Shown piece after piece: positions 1-5,175 of a DNA stretch of 5,175 nucleotides. This stretch comes from Arcobacter sp. UBA7394 (GTDB lineage Bacteria > Campylobacterota > Campylobacteria > Campylobacterales > Arcobacteraceae). The position numbers were made by a program, and so were the translations under genes. The notes below the pieces were generated by a model. That model was not told the DNA's origin, did no database searches, and was given only the letters and a program-made list of their open reading frames with translations. Positions within the stretch are counted from its first letter, which is position 1. Every line of letters begins with the position of its first letter. Location: assembly GCA_002470185.1 (NCBI GenBank), contig DKNG01000158.1, forward strand, positions 296 through 5,470, in the 5' to 3' direction.

Positions 1-29
1 CCCTCACCTCATATTTTAAACTTTTTCTC

Positions 30-1016
30 TTATTGAATAGTTTTATATTTCTCTTTTCTAACAGATATAAATTCTAAAATGAAAACAAGGAAAATTGACA
101 TAATTAATCCTGTAACAAATGAAACAATAATAACTAATTTTTTCTTTGGTTTAGTAGGATAATCGTTTGTAATTATTTCACCTACTATTTGAGTGTTTTT
201 ATAATTATGAGGAAGTATTAATGATTCTATTTCTATTTTTTTACTTGATAATTCATTCATTTTCTGAACTAAAGAATTATTCATTTTTTCTTTTAATTCA
301 AAAATGTTCTTATCTAACTCTAAAATCAATTTTCTTAAATCTCTCTTTTCCATTAATAATAATACAGTTAAAGTAGGATTACTTTCTTTTATTTTTTTAA
401 TATTATTTTCAAGTAAATTAATATCCAATTTATAATTTGCAATAGCATTCTCTTCTTCTTTTATTTTTTTAATAAATAAAGGAAAGGACTTGTTTTTAAT
501 ATTACTTAGCTCAAGTTCAATATTTTTTATTTCTAATTGTCTATTATTTTTAATATTAGATAAGATTTCTCCATGCTTTTCTCTTAAAGAATAAATAATA
601 TTTGTTATCTCTTCTTTTGCTAATTTATTAGAGATTGATGAAGATTTAATTTCAATAAATTCTTTTGAGCCTTTAGGAATAACAATTGAATCAACAACAG
701 AAACTCTATCTTTTTGATTCTTAAGAATATCAATATATAATACATTTAATCTCTTAACAAGTTTAATAGGATTATCAACACTATTAGTATTAATATTCTT
801 ATCATTATTATTAGTATTAATTATCTTATAATTTCCTACTTCAATTAAAGCTTTTACTTCATAAATAGGAGTTTTTGTATATGCATATAGTATTCCAGTA
901 ATAGTTATTATTGCTGTTAAAATAAAAATAATTTTTTTCTTTTTAACTATTATATTCCATAATTCAAATAAATCAATTTCATCATCACGTATATCTCTAT
1001 TCTCACCGTTGTTCAT
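30..1016 (-). CDS. Wzz-type polysaccharide chain-length determinant protein
   Basis: This 328-residue protein has the architecture of the Wzz / polysaccharide co-polymerase family, which sets the length of O-antigen or related surface polysaccharide made by a Wzy polymerase in the inner membrane. What is visible: a short acidic cytoplasmic head with the typical DLFELWNIIVKKKK stretch (residues 15-28), a first membrane helix at about 29-46, a large periplasmic part, and a second helix at about 293-315 preceded by the family-typical proline/lysine stretch PTKPKKK (287-293). Residues 160-265 are rich in K, E, L and I and look coiled-coil. Residues 67-82 are an Asn-rich low-complexity loop. There is no C-terminal Walker kinase domain, so it is a Wzz-like rather than a Wzc-like protein. 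The ATG start has an AAGGG SD at 1022-1026, five bases away. Base composition is more A/T-rich than in secD/secF. The polysaccharide it acts on cannot be told from this window, so no specific symbol is given. Confidence 0.85.
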   Translation of the reverse strand: MNNGENRDIRDDEIDLFELWNIIVKKKKIIFILTAIITITGILYAYTKTPIYEVKALIEVGNYKIINTNNNDKNINTNSVDNPIKLVKRLNVLYIDILKNQKDRVSVVDSIVIPKGSKEFIEIKSSSISNKLAKEEITNIIYSLREKHGEILSNIKNNRQLEIKNIELELSNIKNKSFPLFIKKIKEEENAIANYKLDINLLENNIKKIKESNPTLTVLLLMEKRDLRKLILELDKNIFELKEKMNNSLVQKMNELSSKKIEIESLILPHNYKNTQIVGEIITNDYPTKPKKKLVIIVSFVTGLIMSIFLVFILEFISVRKEKYKTIQ

Positions 1017-1038
1017 TCAAACCCTTAATTTTTTTAGA

Positions 1039-1047
1039 ATAATATCA
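1039..1047 (-). promoter_or_regulatory. Probable extended -10 promoter element for the wzz-type gene
   Basis: Read on the minus strand, the bases are TGATATTAT. This fits an extended -10 element, TG-N followed by TATTAT, which is one mismatch from TATAAT. Transcription would start around base 1031-1033, giving a leader of roughly 15 bases that contains the AAGGG SD (1022-1026). No clear -35 hexamer is visible, which is normal for sigma-70 promoters in Campylobacterota; the upstream DNA is A/T-rich instead. The terminator just upstream, at 1080-1114, makes a separate promoter for this gene plausible. In DNA this A/T-rich, matches also arise by chance. Confidence 0.4.
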
Positions 1048-1079
1048 TAATTATCATTGCATAATTATTTTTTAATCAT

Positions 1080-1114
1080 AAAAAAAGGAGAAAATAATAA
1101 TTTTCACTTTTTTT
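1080..1114 (-). terminator. Hairpin terminator of the yajC-secD-secF operon, possibly bidirectional
   Basis: On the minus strand, starting 23 bases after the secF stop codon, there is a long imperfect hairpin. An outer stem pairs AAAAAAAG (1114-1107) with CTTTTTTT (1087-1080). A small internal loop follows (1106 opposite 1089-1088). The inner stem pairs GAAAAT (1105-1100) with ATTTTC (1095-1090), and the four-base loop is at 1096-1099. The 3' run of seven T residues fits a Rho-independent terminator. The structure is symmetric: on the plus strand the same inner stem is followed by seven T residues at 1108-1114. The inner stem is weak because it has only one G-C pair, so efficiency may be moderate. 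Confidence 0.6.
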
Positions 1115-1137
1115 AAAATTTTATGCTTTTGTAAATA

Positions 1138-2106
1138 CTAAACTGTACCTTGCTCGTACATAGCTCTAATCTTGTCTTTCTCTTTTTGTCTTTTTAGCTT
1201 CTCTGCTTCTTTGTTTCTAAAGTCACTAATTGAGAACTTTAATTGAACTAAGAATGATGCAGCAATAAAGATAGATGAATACGTACCCACAATAACACCT
1301 ACAAGCATTGTAAATGCAAATCCGTGAATAATCTCTCCACCGAATAAGAATAGAGTAATAACAACAAAGAATGTAGTTAATGAAGTAAGAGTAGTTCTTG
1401 ATAAAGTTCTACTTACTGATTCATTTACTACTTTTTCTAATATTGATTCTTTAGATGTTTGCACACCCTCTCTAATTCTATCGAATACAATAATTGTATC
1501 GTTTAGTGAGTATCCTAAGATTGTAAGAATTGCAGCTAAGATATCTAAGTTTACTTCTACATTAAATAGTGCAATAGCACCTAAAGCAATAGTAACATCA
1601 TGTGCTAATGCTAAAATAGAAGCAACAGCAAATCTCCACTCAAATCTAAATGATACATAAGCTAAGATTACAAGCATAGATAAACCTAAAGCCATAAGAC
1701 CTTTTTCTCTAAGCTCTCCACCAACTTTAGGACCAACAATATCAACTCTTCTTACTTCAAAATCACCAGTTGATTTAAGAAGTACATGCATTTCATCACC
1801 AATATCATTTGCAATATTAGATGAAGAACCAGTAATTCTAATTACAACTTCTTCTTCACTACCAAATTCAGTAATAGAAGCATTATGATATTGCGTTGAT
1901 TTTAAAGTATCTCTAATCTCATTAATTGGGGCTTTTTGTTCATACTTAACTTGTACGATTGTACCACCAACAAAGTCAATACCAAAATTAACACCTTTTG
2001 TTAATAAAAGAACGATTGAAGCAATAACTAATAATGAAGAGAATCCTAAGAAAGGAAGTCTCTTCCCCATAAAGTTATAAACTTTATTTGATTTAAAAAT
2101 TTCCAT
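1138..2106 (-). CDS. secF: Protein translocase subunit SecF
   Basis: SecF pairs with SecD in the inner membrane and uses the proton gradient to drive late steps of Sec-dependent export. The 322-residue protein shows the full family pattern: a first membrane helix at about 17-36, the conserved GIDFVGG motif (42-48), a small periplasmic P4-type domain at about 55-130, and five further membrane helices between about 135 and 289. The LAHDV motif (167-171) and the signature GYSLNDTIIVFDRIRE (198-213) carry the conserved Asp and Arg residues linked to proton movement in this family. The C-terminal tail (about 290-322) is cytoplasmic and highly charged. The ATG overlaps the secD stop by one base (TAATG), and a GGAG SD lies at 2114-2117 inside the end of secD, seven bases from the ATG, so translational coupling to secD is likely. 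It is the last gene of the operon, followed by the hairpin at 1080-1114. Confidence 0.97.
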   Translation of the reverse strand: MEIFKSNKVYNFMGKRLPFLGFSSLLVIASIVLLLTKGVNFGIDFVGGTIVQVKYEQKAPINEIRDTLKSTQYHNASITEFGSEEEVVIRITGSSSNIANDIGDEMHVLLKSTGDFEVRRVDIVGPKVGGELREKGLMALGLSMLVILAYVSFRFEWRFAVASILALAHDVTIALGAIALFNVEVNLDILAAILTILGYSLNDTIIVFDRIREGVQTSKESILEKVVNESVSRTLSRTTLTSLTTFFVVITLFLFGGEIIHGFAFTMLVGVIVGTYSSIFIAASFLVQLKFSISDFRNKEAEKLKRQKEKDKIRAMYEQGTV

Positions 2107-3671
2107 TATTTAACTCCAAACCATTTTTTGATATCTTTATCTTTAGATATTTTTCCAGCTAAAGCTTCATAAATACCATGAGTACCTAAAATTGCTGTTA
2201 ACATAGAAGCTAAAATACCAATAGAGATAGTAACTGCGAATCCTTTAATAGGTCCAGTTCCATAAGCATATAAAATCACTGCCACTAATAAAGTAGTGAT
2301 ATTTGCATCAAGAATTGCTCTCATAGCATTTGCATAACCATCTTCAATAGATTTAGCTACAGAAACACCTTGTTTTAATAACTCTCTAATTCTTTCACCA
2401 ATAATAACGTTTGCATCTACTGCCATACCTACAGTAAGTACAATACCGGCCATACCAGGTAAAGTTAAAGTTGCTCCAAACATTGCCATAACAGAAATGA
2501 TAATAAAGATATTAGTAACTAATGCAATATTAGCAATAATACCAGCACGTCTATAGTAAATAATCATAAAGATAAATACAATAGCAAAACCAGAAACTAA
2601 AGCAATTGTAGAAGCTTTAATTGAATCAGCACCAAGTGATGGTCCAACTGATCTTTTTTCTAATAACTTAACAGATGCAGGTAAAGCTCCTGATCTTAAA
2701 GCAATAGCAACATTACCAGCTTCAACTAAAGTAAATCCACCAGAAATTTGTCCAGAACCACCACCAATTCTCTCTCTAATATTTGGTGCAGAATATACTT
2801 TACCATCTAATACAACAGCAAGTCTTTTCCCAATATTTTTAGCAGTAAAGTCACCAAAAATTCTAGCTCCACTTGAATTAAGTGTAAAGTTAATAATTGC
2901 TTGGTTTGCTTGATCAAATGCAACTTGTGCATCGATTACCTGACTTCCGTTTAAAATAGGAATTTCTTTCACTAGATATTTTTGAGCAGAATTTTTAGTA
3001 TCTTCTAAAATAATGTCACCATATTCAGCAGCTTCGCTTGCACTAAGTGTATATACTTGATCTGCTCTATCTTCATCAATAGCCATAAGCTCTAAGTTAG
3101 CTGGTTTAGAGATAAGTTCTCTTGCAGCTTTTTCTTCAGCTTGTGTTTTGATTCCAGGTAATTGAACAGCAATATCCGTAGCACCTTGTCTAACAACAGA
3201 AGGTTCAGCAAGTCCAAATTGGTCAAGTCTATTTCTAATAGTCTCAACTGCTTGAGATACTGATAAGTCTTTTGTTCTTTCAACTTCTTCATTTGATAAT
3301 TTTACTCTATATAATAAGTCATCTTTTGAAACGTCTAAACCTTTGATCTGAGTTAACATCTCATCCATTTTAGGGATTTCATCACCATCTAATACAGTAA
3401 ATACAACACTGTCTCCATCAATAGATAATCCATCTATTAATAAATCTTCATCATCTGAGAAATATTTTATTGATGTAGCTATAGTTTTAATCTTCGAAGT
3501 AACTGCTTCTTCCGTGTTTACACCAAGTAACATGTGTAATCCACCTTGTAAGTCAAGTCCTAATGAGATTTTTTTTCCACTATCTGTTTGCATTAATGAA
3601 GGAATTGAAAAAACAACACCAAATATAATACTTAACGCAAATATTACGAGTCTATAATTAAAGATTTTCAA
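2106..3671 (-). CDS. secD: Protein translocase subunit SecD
   Basis: SecD is the larger partner of SecF in the proton-driven accessory complex of SecYEG. Its periplasmic head is thought to hold and pull the emerging preprotein. The 521 residues comprise an N-terminal membrane helix (about 8-26), the LGLDLQGG motif (37-44), a P1-type periplasmic domain with the AVETIRNRLDQFGLAEP block (141-157), a C-terminal periplasmic part ending in ALRSGALPA (324-332), the VGPSLG motif (342-347), and five membrane helices from about 353 to 500. The membrane signature GMAVDANVIIGERIRE (415-430) contains the conserved Asp at 419. Length is similar to other Campylobacterota SecD proteins as I recall them. Translation starts at TTG (3671-3669). 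The choice is supported by an AAGGA SD at 3678-3682, six bases upstream, and by the need for helix 1: the first internal Met (residue 27) would delete that helix. The stop overlaps the secF ATG. Confidence 0.97.
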   Translation of the reverse strand: MKIFNYRLVIFALSIIFGVVFSIPSLMQTDSGKKISLGLDLQGGLHMLLGVNTEEAVTSKIKTIATSIKYFSDDEDLLIDGLSIDGDSVVFTVLDGDEIPKMDEMLTQIKGLDVSKDDLLYRVKLSNEEVERTKDLSVSQAVETIRNRLDQFGLAEPSVVRQGATDIAVQLPGIKTQAEEKAARELISKPANLELMAIDEDRADQVYTLSASEAAEYGDIILEDTKNSAQKYLVKEIPILNGSQVIDAQVAFDQANQAIINFTLNSSGARIFGDFTAKNIGKRLAVVLDGKVYSAPNIRERIGGGSGQISGGFTLVEAGNVAIALRSGALPASVKLLEKRSVGPSLGADSIKASTIALVSGFAIVFIFMIIYYRRAGIIANIALVTNIFIIISVMAMFGATLTLPGMAGIVLTVGMAVDANVIIGERIRELLKQGVSVAKSIEDGYANAMRAILDANITTLLVAVILYAYGTGPIKGFAVTISIGILASMLTAILGTHGIYEALAGKISKDKDIKKWFGVK

Positions 3672-3677
3672 TCTTAA

Positions 3678-3682
3678 TCCTT
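3678..3682 (-). promoter_or_regulatory. Ribosome binding site deciding the TTG start of secD
   Basis: The minus strand reads AAGGA, six bases before the TTG codon at 3671-3669. No in-frame ATG exists before residue 27. The SD can pair with nearby bases (CCTT at 3685-3688 against AAGG at 3679-3682, three-base loop), and the TTG sits in a six-bp inverted repeat at 3661-3675 (AAGATT, loop GAA, AATCTT). Initiation could therefore be dampened by local RNA structure; that is inferred from pairing alone. Confidence 0.75.
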
Positions 3683-3708
3683 AGTAAGGGGTTTTTAAAT
3701 TTGAAGTA

Positions 3709-3736
3709 TAAAACATGAAAAAATTTTCATGTTTTA
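3709..3736 (-). repeat. 13-bp perfect inverted repeat in the yajC-secD gap
   Basis: Bases 3709-3721 (TAAAACATGAAAA) are the exact reverse complement of 3724-3736, with only two bases between them. In yajC-secD RNA this would form a hairpin whose workable stem is about 11-12 bp once the tight turn opens. Its 3' arm ends in TTTT followed by ATACTT on the minus strand, so it could act as a leaky terminator or attenuator between yajC and secD, or protect the upstream RNA end. As DNA it could also be a palindromic binding site. A -10-like TATACT (3705-3710, minus strand) overlaps its edge and might give secD a second, weak promoter. The function is not decided by the sequence. Confidence 0.6.
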
Positions 3737-3750
3737 AAAAGTAAAGATTA

Positions 3751-4026
3751 TTAGTCTTCTAAAAGTTTTGCAACAAACTCTCTGATTAATTTCATTTCTG
3801 AACCATCGCTATTTTTAACTACAAAATGGTCTTCTTCCACTTTAGTTACTTCTACGATTAAGCCGCCATTTGTTACAATCTTATCACCTTTTTTAAGATT
3901 AGCCACCATCTCTTTATGAGTTTTCGCTTGTTTTTGTTGTGGTCTAATGATTAAGAAGTAGAATATTGCAAATAATGCAACAAGAGGTAATAATGAACTT
4001 ATTAGATCTGCACTTGAGCCTTCCAT
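3751..4026 (-). CDS. yajC: Sec translocon accessory complex subunit YajC
   Basis: YajC is a small inner-membrane protein that co-purifies with SecD-SecF and the SecYEG translocon; its exact role is not settled. The 91-residue product has a short N-terminal stretch, one membrane helix at about 9-27, the family-defining IRPQQKQ (27-33) immediately after it, and a cytoplasmic domain containing GDKIVTNGGL (47-56), a typical YajC segment. The start chosen is the ATG at 4026-4024, because an AAGGA SD lies at 4033-4037, six bases upstream, and the helix is then placed as in other YajC proteins. A longer frame from a TTG at 4086 exists but lacks support. It is the first gene of the yajC-secD-secF operon, 79 bases ahead of secD, and divergent from lnt with 28 bases between start codons. 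Confidence 0.95.
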   Translation of the reverse strand: MEGSSADLISSLLPLVALFAIFYFLIIRPQQKQAKTHKEMVANLKKGDKIVTNGGLIVEVTKVEEDHFVVKNSDGSEMKLIREFVAKLLED

Positions 4027-4032
4027 TAAATT

Positions 4033-4037
4033 TCCTT
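4033..4037 (-). promoter_or_regulatory. Ribosome binding site deciding the yajC start
   Basis: The minus strand reads AAAGGAAA here, with the AAGGA core six bases before the ATG at 4026-4024. This favours the 91-residue YajC over a 111-residue version beginning at TTG 4086, which would add 20 residues not typical of YajC and would overlap the beginning of lnt. Confidence 0.8.
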
Positions 4038-4054
4038 TTTGAAAGTAGTTTAGT

Positions 4055-5175
4055 ATGTTTTTAGTAAAACGCGATAATTCTAACAAAAACTATATAATAA
4101 AAGGCTTCATTACAGCCATATTGTTGAGTGCTTTTATATACTTAAGCTATTTTGATATCCAATACAAACTTTTAAACACTATTTTAGGAATACTTGCAAT
4201 TTATGCTTTATTAGTAATTCCAAGAACTTCTCTATTTTTAGCAGGTTTTTTAACAGCCAATTTGTGGTTTTACTGGATGGCTATTAGTCTACAATACTAT
4301 GACTTATCATATTTAGCTCCAGTGCTTTTATTTGCCATTGGATTAGGCTATGGAATAATATTTACTATTCTAGGGATATTTAAAAGTACCTTTATTAGAT
4401 TACTAATGATATTCGGATTTACTTTTATAGCGCCATTTGGTTTCAACTGGATGAAATTTGAATTATTATTTATTGATTCATATTTTGGTGTTAGCAAAGA
4501 AGATTTTGCTTTAATACTAGTTGCTGTTTATATGATGATAAAATTAAAACGAATGAAAATACTATCTTTTTTACCTCTACTTGTAGCATATCAAAGTGCT
4601 ACAGGTTTATATATTGATGACCCAAAAGCTTCAATGGCTATTCCACAATTTAATGTTAGTCAAGATTTAAAATGGAAAAAAAAGTATAAAGATACATTAA
4701 TTGAAAAAAATTTAGAAGAGATAGATAAAGCAATTTTAGATAAAAAAGATTTACTTATTCTACCTGAGACTTCACTTCCAATTGTTCTAAATAGAAATGA
4801 ATTGTTATTAGAACATTTAACTGAGCGTTCTAATAAAATTGATATTCTTGTAGGTTCTTTATATTTTGAAAATCAAAGAGTTTATAATGCTACATATCAT
4901 TTTTCAAAAGGTGAGTTAAATATTGCTAAAAAAGTTGTTTTAGTTCCATTTGGAGAAGAGATTCCATTACCTAAGTTTTTTGTTGATTTAATCAATGATA
5001 CATTTTATGGTGGAGCACAAGATTATGCAAAAGCACAAGAGCCTACTGATTTTATAATCAAAGGACAAAAATTTAGAAATGCAATTTGTTATGAAGCAAC
5101 AACAGATAAAATATTTGAAAACCTAAATGGTGTAAAATACATGATTGCAACATCAAATAATGCTTGGTTTACACC
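4055..5175 (+). CDS. lnt: Apolipoprotein N-acyltransferase Lnt (3' end beyond window)
   Basis: Lnt transfers an acyl chain from a phospholipid to the N-terminal Cys of apolipoproteins on the outer face of the inner membrane, the last step of lipoprotein maturation. About 373 codons are present with no stop before the edge. The N-terminal 180 residues are a membrane domain with about seven hydrophobic segments (roughly 17-33, 39-55, 59-77, 86-108, 112-128, 151-163, 168-179). The nitrilase-fold domain follows from about 192. The catalytic set is intact by position: Glu238 in LPETS, Lys293 and Glu301 in KVVLVPFGE (eight apart, as Lys335 and Glu343 in E. coli), and Cys345-Tyr346-Glu347 in ICYEA; Trp207 matches the E. 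coli Trp237 position. SNNAWF near the edge is also typical. A stop codon at 4046-4048 bounds the frame, so ATG 4055 is the first possible ATG. Its SD is weak (GAAAG, 4041-4045). The membrane domain is shorter than in E. coli. Transcription must start inside yajC; I see no confident promoter. Confidence 0.95.
   Translation, partial: MFLVKRDNSNKNYIIKGFITAILLSAFIYLSYFDIQYKLLNTILGILAIYALLVIPRTSLFLAGFLTANLWFYWMAISLQYYDLSYLAPVLLFAIGLGYGIIFTILGIFKSTFIRLLMIFGFTFIAPFGFNWMKFELLFIDSYFGVSKEDFALILVAVYMMIKLKRMKILSFLPLLVAYQSATGLYIDDPKASMAIPQFNVSQDLKWKKKYKDTLIEKNLEEIDKAILDKKDLLILPETSLPIVLNRNELLLEHLTERSNKIDILVGSLYFENQRVYNATYHFSKGELNIAKKVVLVPFGEEIPLPKFFVDLINDTFYGGAQDYAKAQEPTDFIIKGQKFRNAICYEATTDKIFENLNGVKYMIATSNNAWFT
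4077..4085 (-). promoter_or_regulatory. Probable extended -10 promoter element for yajC-secD-secF
   Basis: The minus strand reads TGTTAGAAT, an extended -10 element: TG, one base, then TAGAAT with a single mismatch to TATAAT. It is preceded by a T-rich stretch (TTTTT at 4086-4090), as is common upstream of Campylobacterota sigma-70 promoters that lack a -35 box. The transcript would start near 4069-4071, leaving a leader of about 44 bases before the yajC ATG. The element lies inside the first codons of the divergent lnt gene, so the two transcription units overlap at their 5' ends. Confidence 0.5.

Noticed and set aside
67..950. Frameshift or decay of the A/T-rich wzz-type gene
   Set aside because: The frame is open for 328 codons with both membrane helices, the proline/lysine motif before helix 2 and a good SD. 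It looks intact despite its biased composition.
30..1016. Wzc-type tyrosine kinase (BY-kinase) for the chain-length gene
   Set aside because: The protein ends about 13 residues after its second membrane helix. There is no Walker A/B kinase domain and no tyrosine-rich tail.
3092..3292. A 66-codon minus-strand reading frame inside secD
   Set aside because: It lies wholly inside the well-supported secD gene in another frame, has low-complexity Leu/Lys content, and resembles no family I know. It is a shadow of secD.
4027..4086. 20-residue N-terminal extension of YajC from a TTG start at 4086
   Set aside because: The AAGGA site at 4033-4037 points to ATG 4026. The extension would come before the expected YajC N-terminus and would overlap the beginning of lnt.
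1..5175. CRISPR arrays, insertion sequences, tRNA or rRNA genes, attachment sites
   Set aside because: I saw no spaced repeat series, transposase motifs, terminal repeats with target duplications, or structured RNA gene signatures in the window.

Overview
The window reads as chromosomal DNA from a low-GC member of the Campylobacterota (epsilonproteobacteria), most likely Arcobacter-like. Three things point there: strong A/T bias in every gene, the block yajC-secD-secF with lnt divergent upstream (the order I recall from Campylobacter jejuni), and compact spacing with Shine-Dalgarno (SD) sites of the AAGGA type. The genus is inferred from gene order and composition, not from a search.

Layout from left to right: a minus-strand gene for a Wzz-type polysaccharide chain-length determinant (30-1016); a 121-base gap holding a strong hairpin terminator and a probable wzz promoter; minus-strand secF (1138-2106), joined to secD by a one-base TAATG stop/start overlap; minus-strand secD (2106-3671), which starts at TTG; a 79-base gap with a 13-bp inverted repeat; minus-strand yajC (3751-4026); and plus-strand lnt (4055 to the right edge, 3' end missing). 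The starts of yajC and lnt are only 28 bases apart, so each gene's promoter must lie largely inside the other gene. No stretch longer than about 120 bases lacks a gene.

YajC, SecD and SecF form the accessory complex of the SecYEG translocon and use the proton motive force to pull secreted proteins across the inner membrane. Lnt adds the third acyl chain to lipoproteins that have been exported that way, so the divergent pair sits at one point of the envelope-biogenesis route. The Wzz-type gene is more A/T-rich than the sec genes and appears transcriptionally separate from them. It probably marks the edge of a surface-polysaccharide region continuing past base 1.

I found no new multi-gene system. 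The parts most worth a second look are the yajC-secD leader (stacked inverted repeats, SD and TTG start in possible small hairpins, two tiny ORFs), the wzz junction, and the tightly packed divergent yajC/lnt starts.
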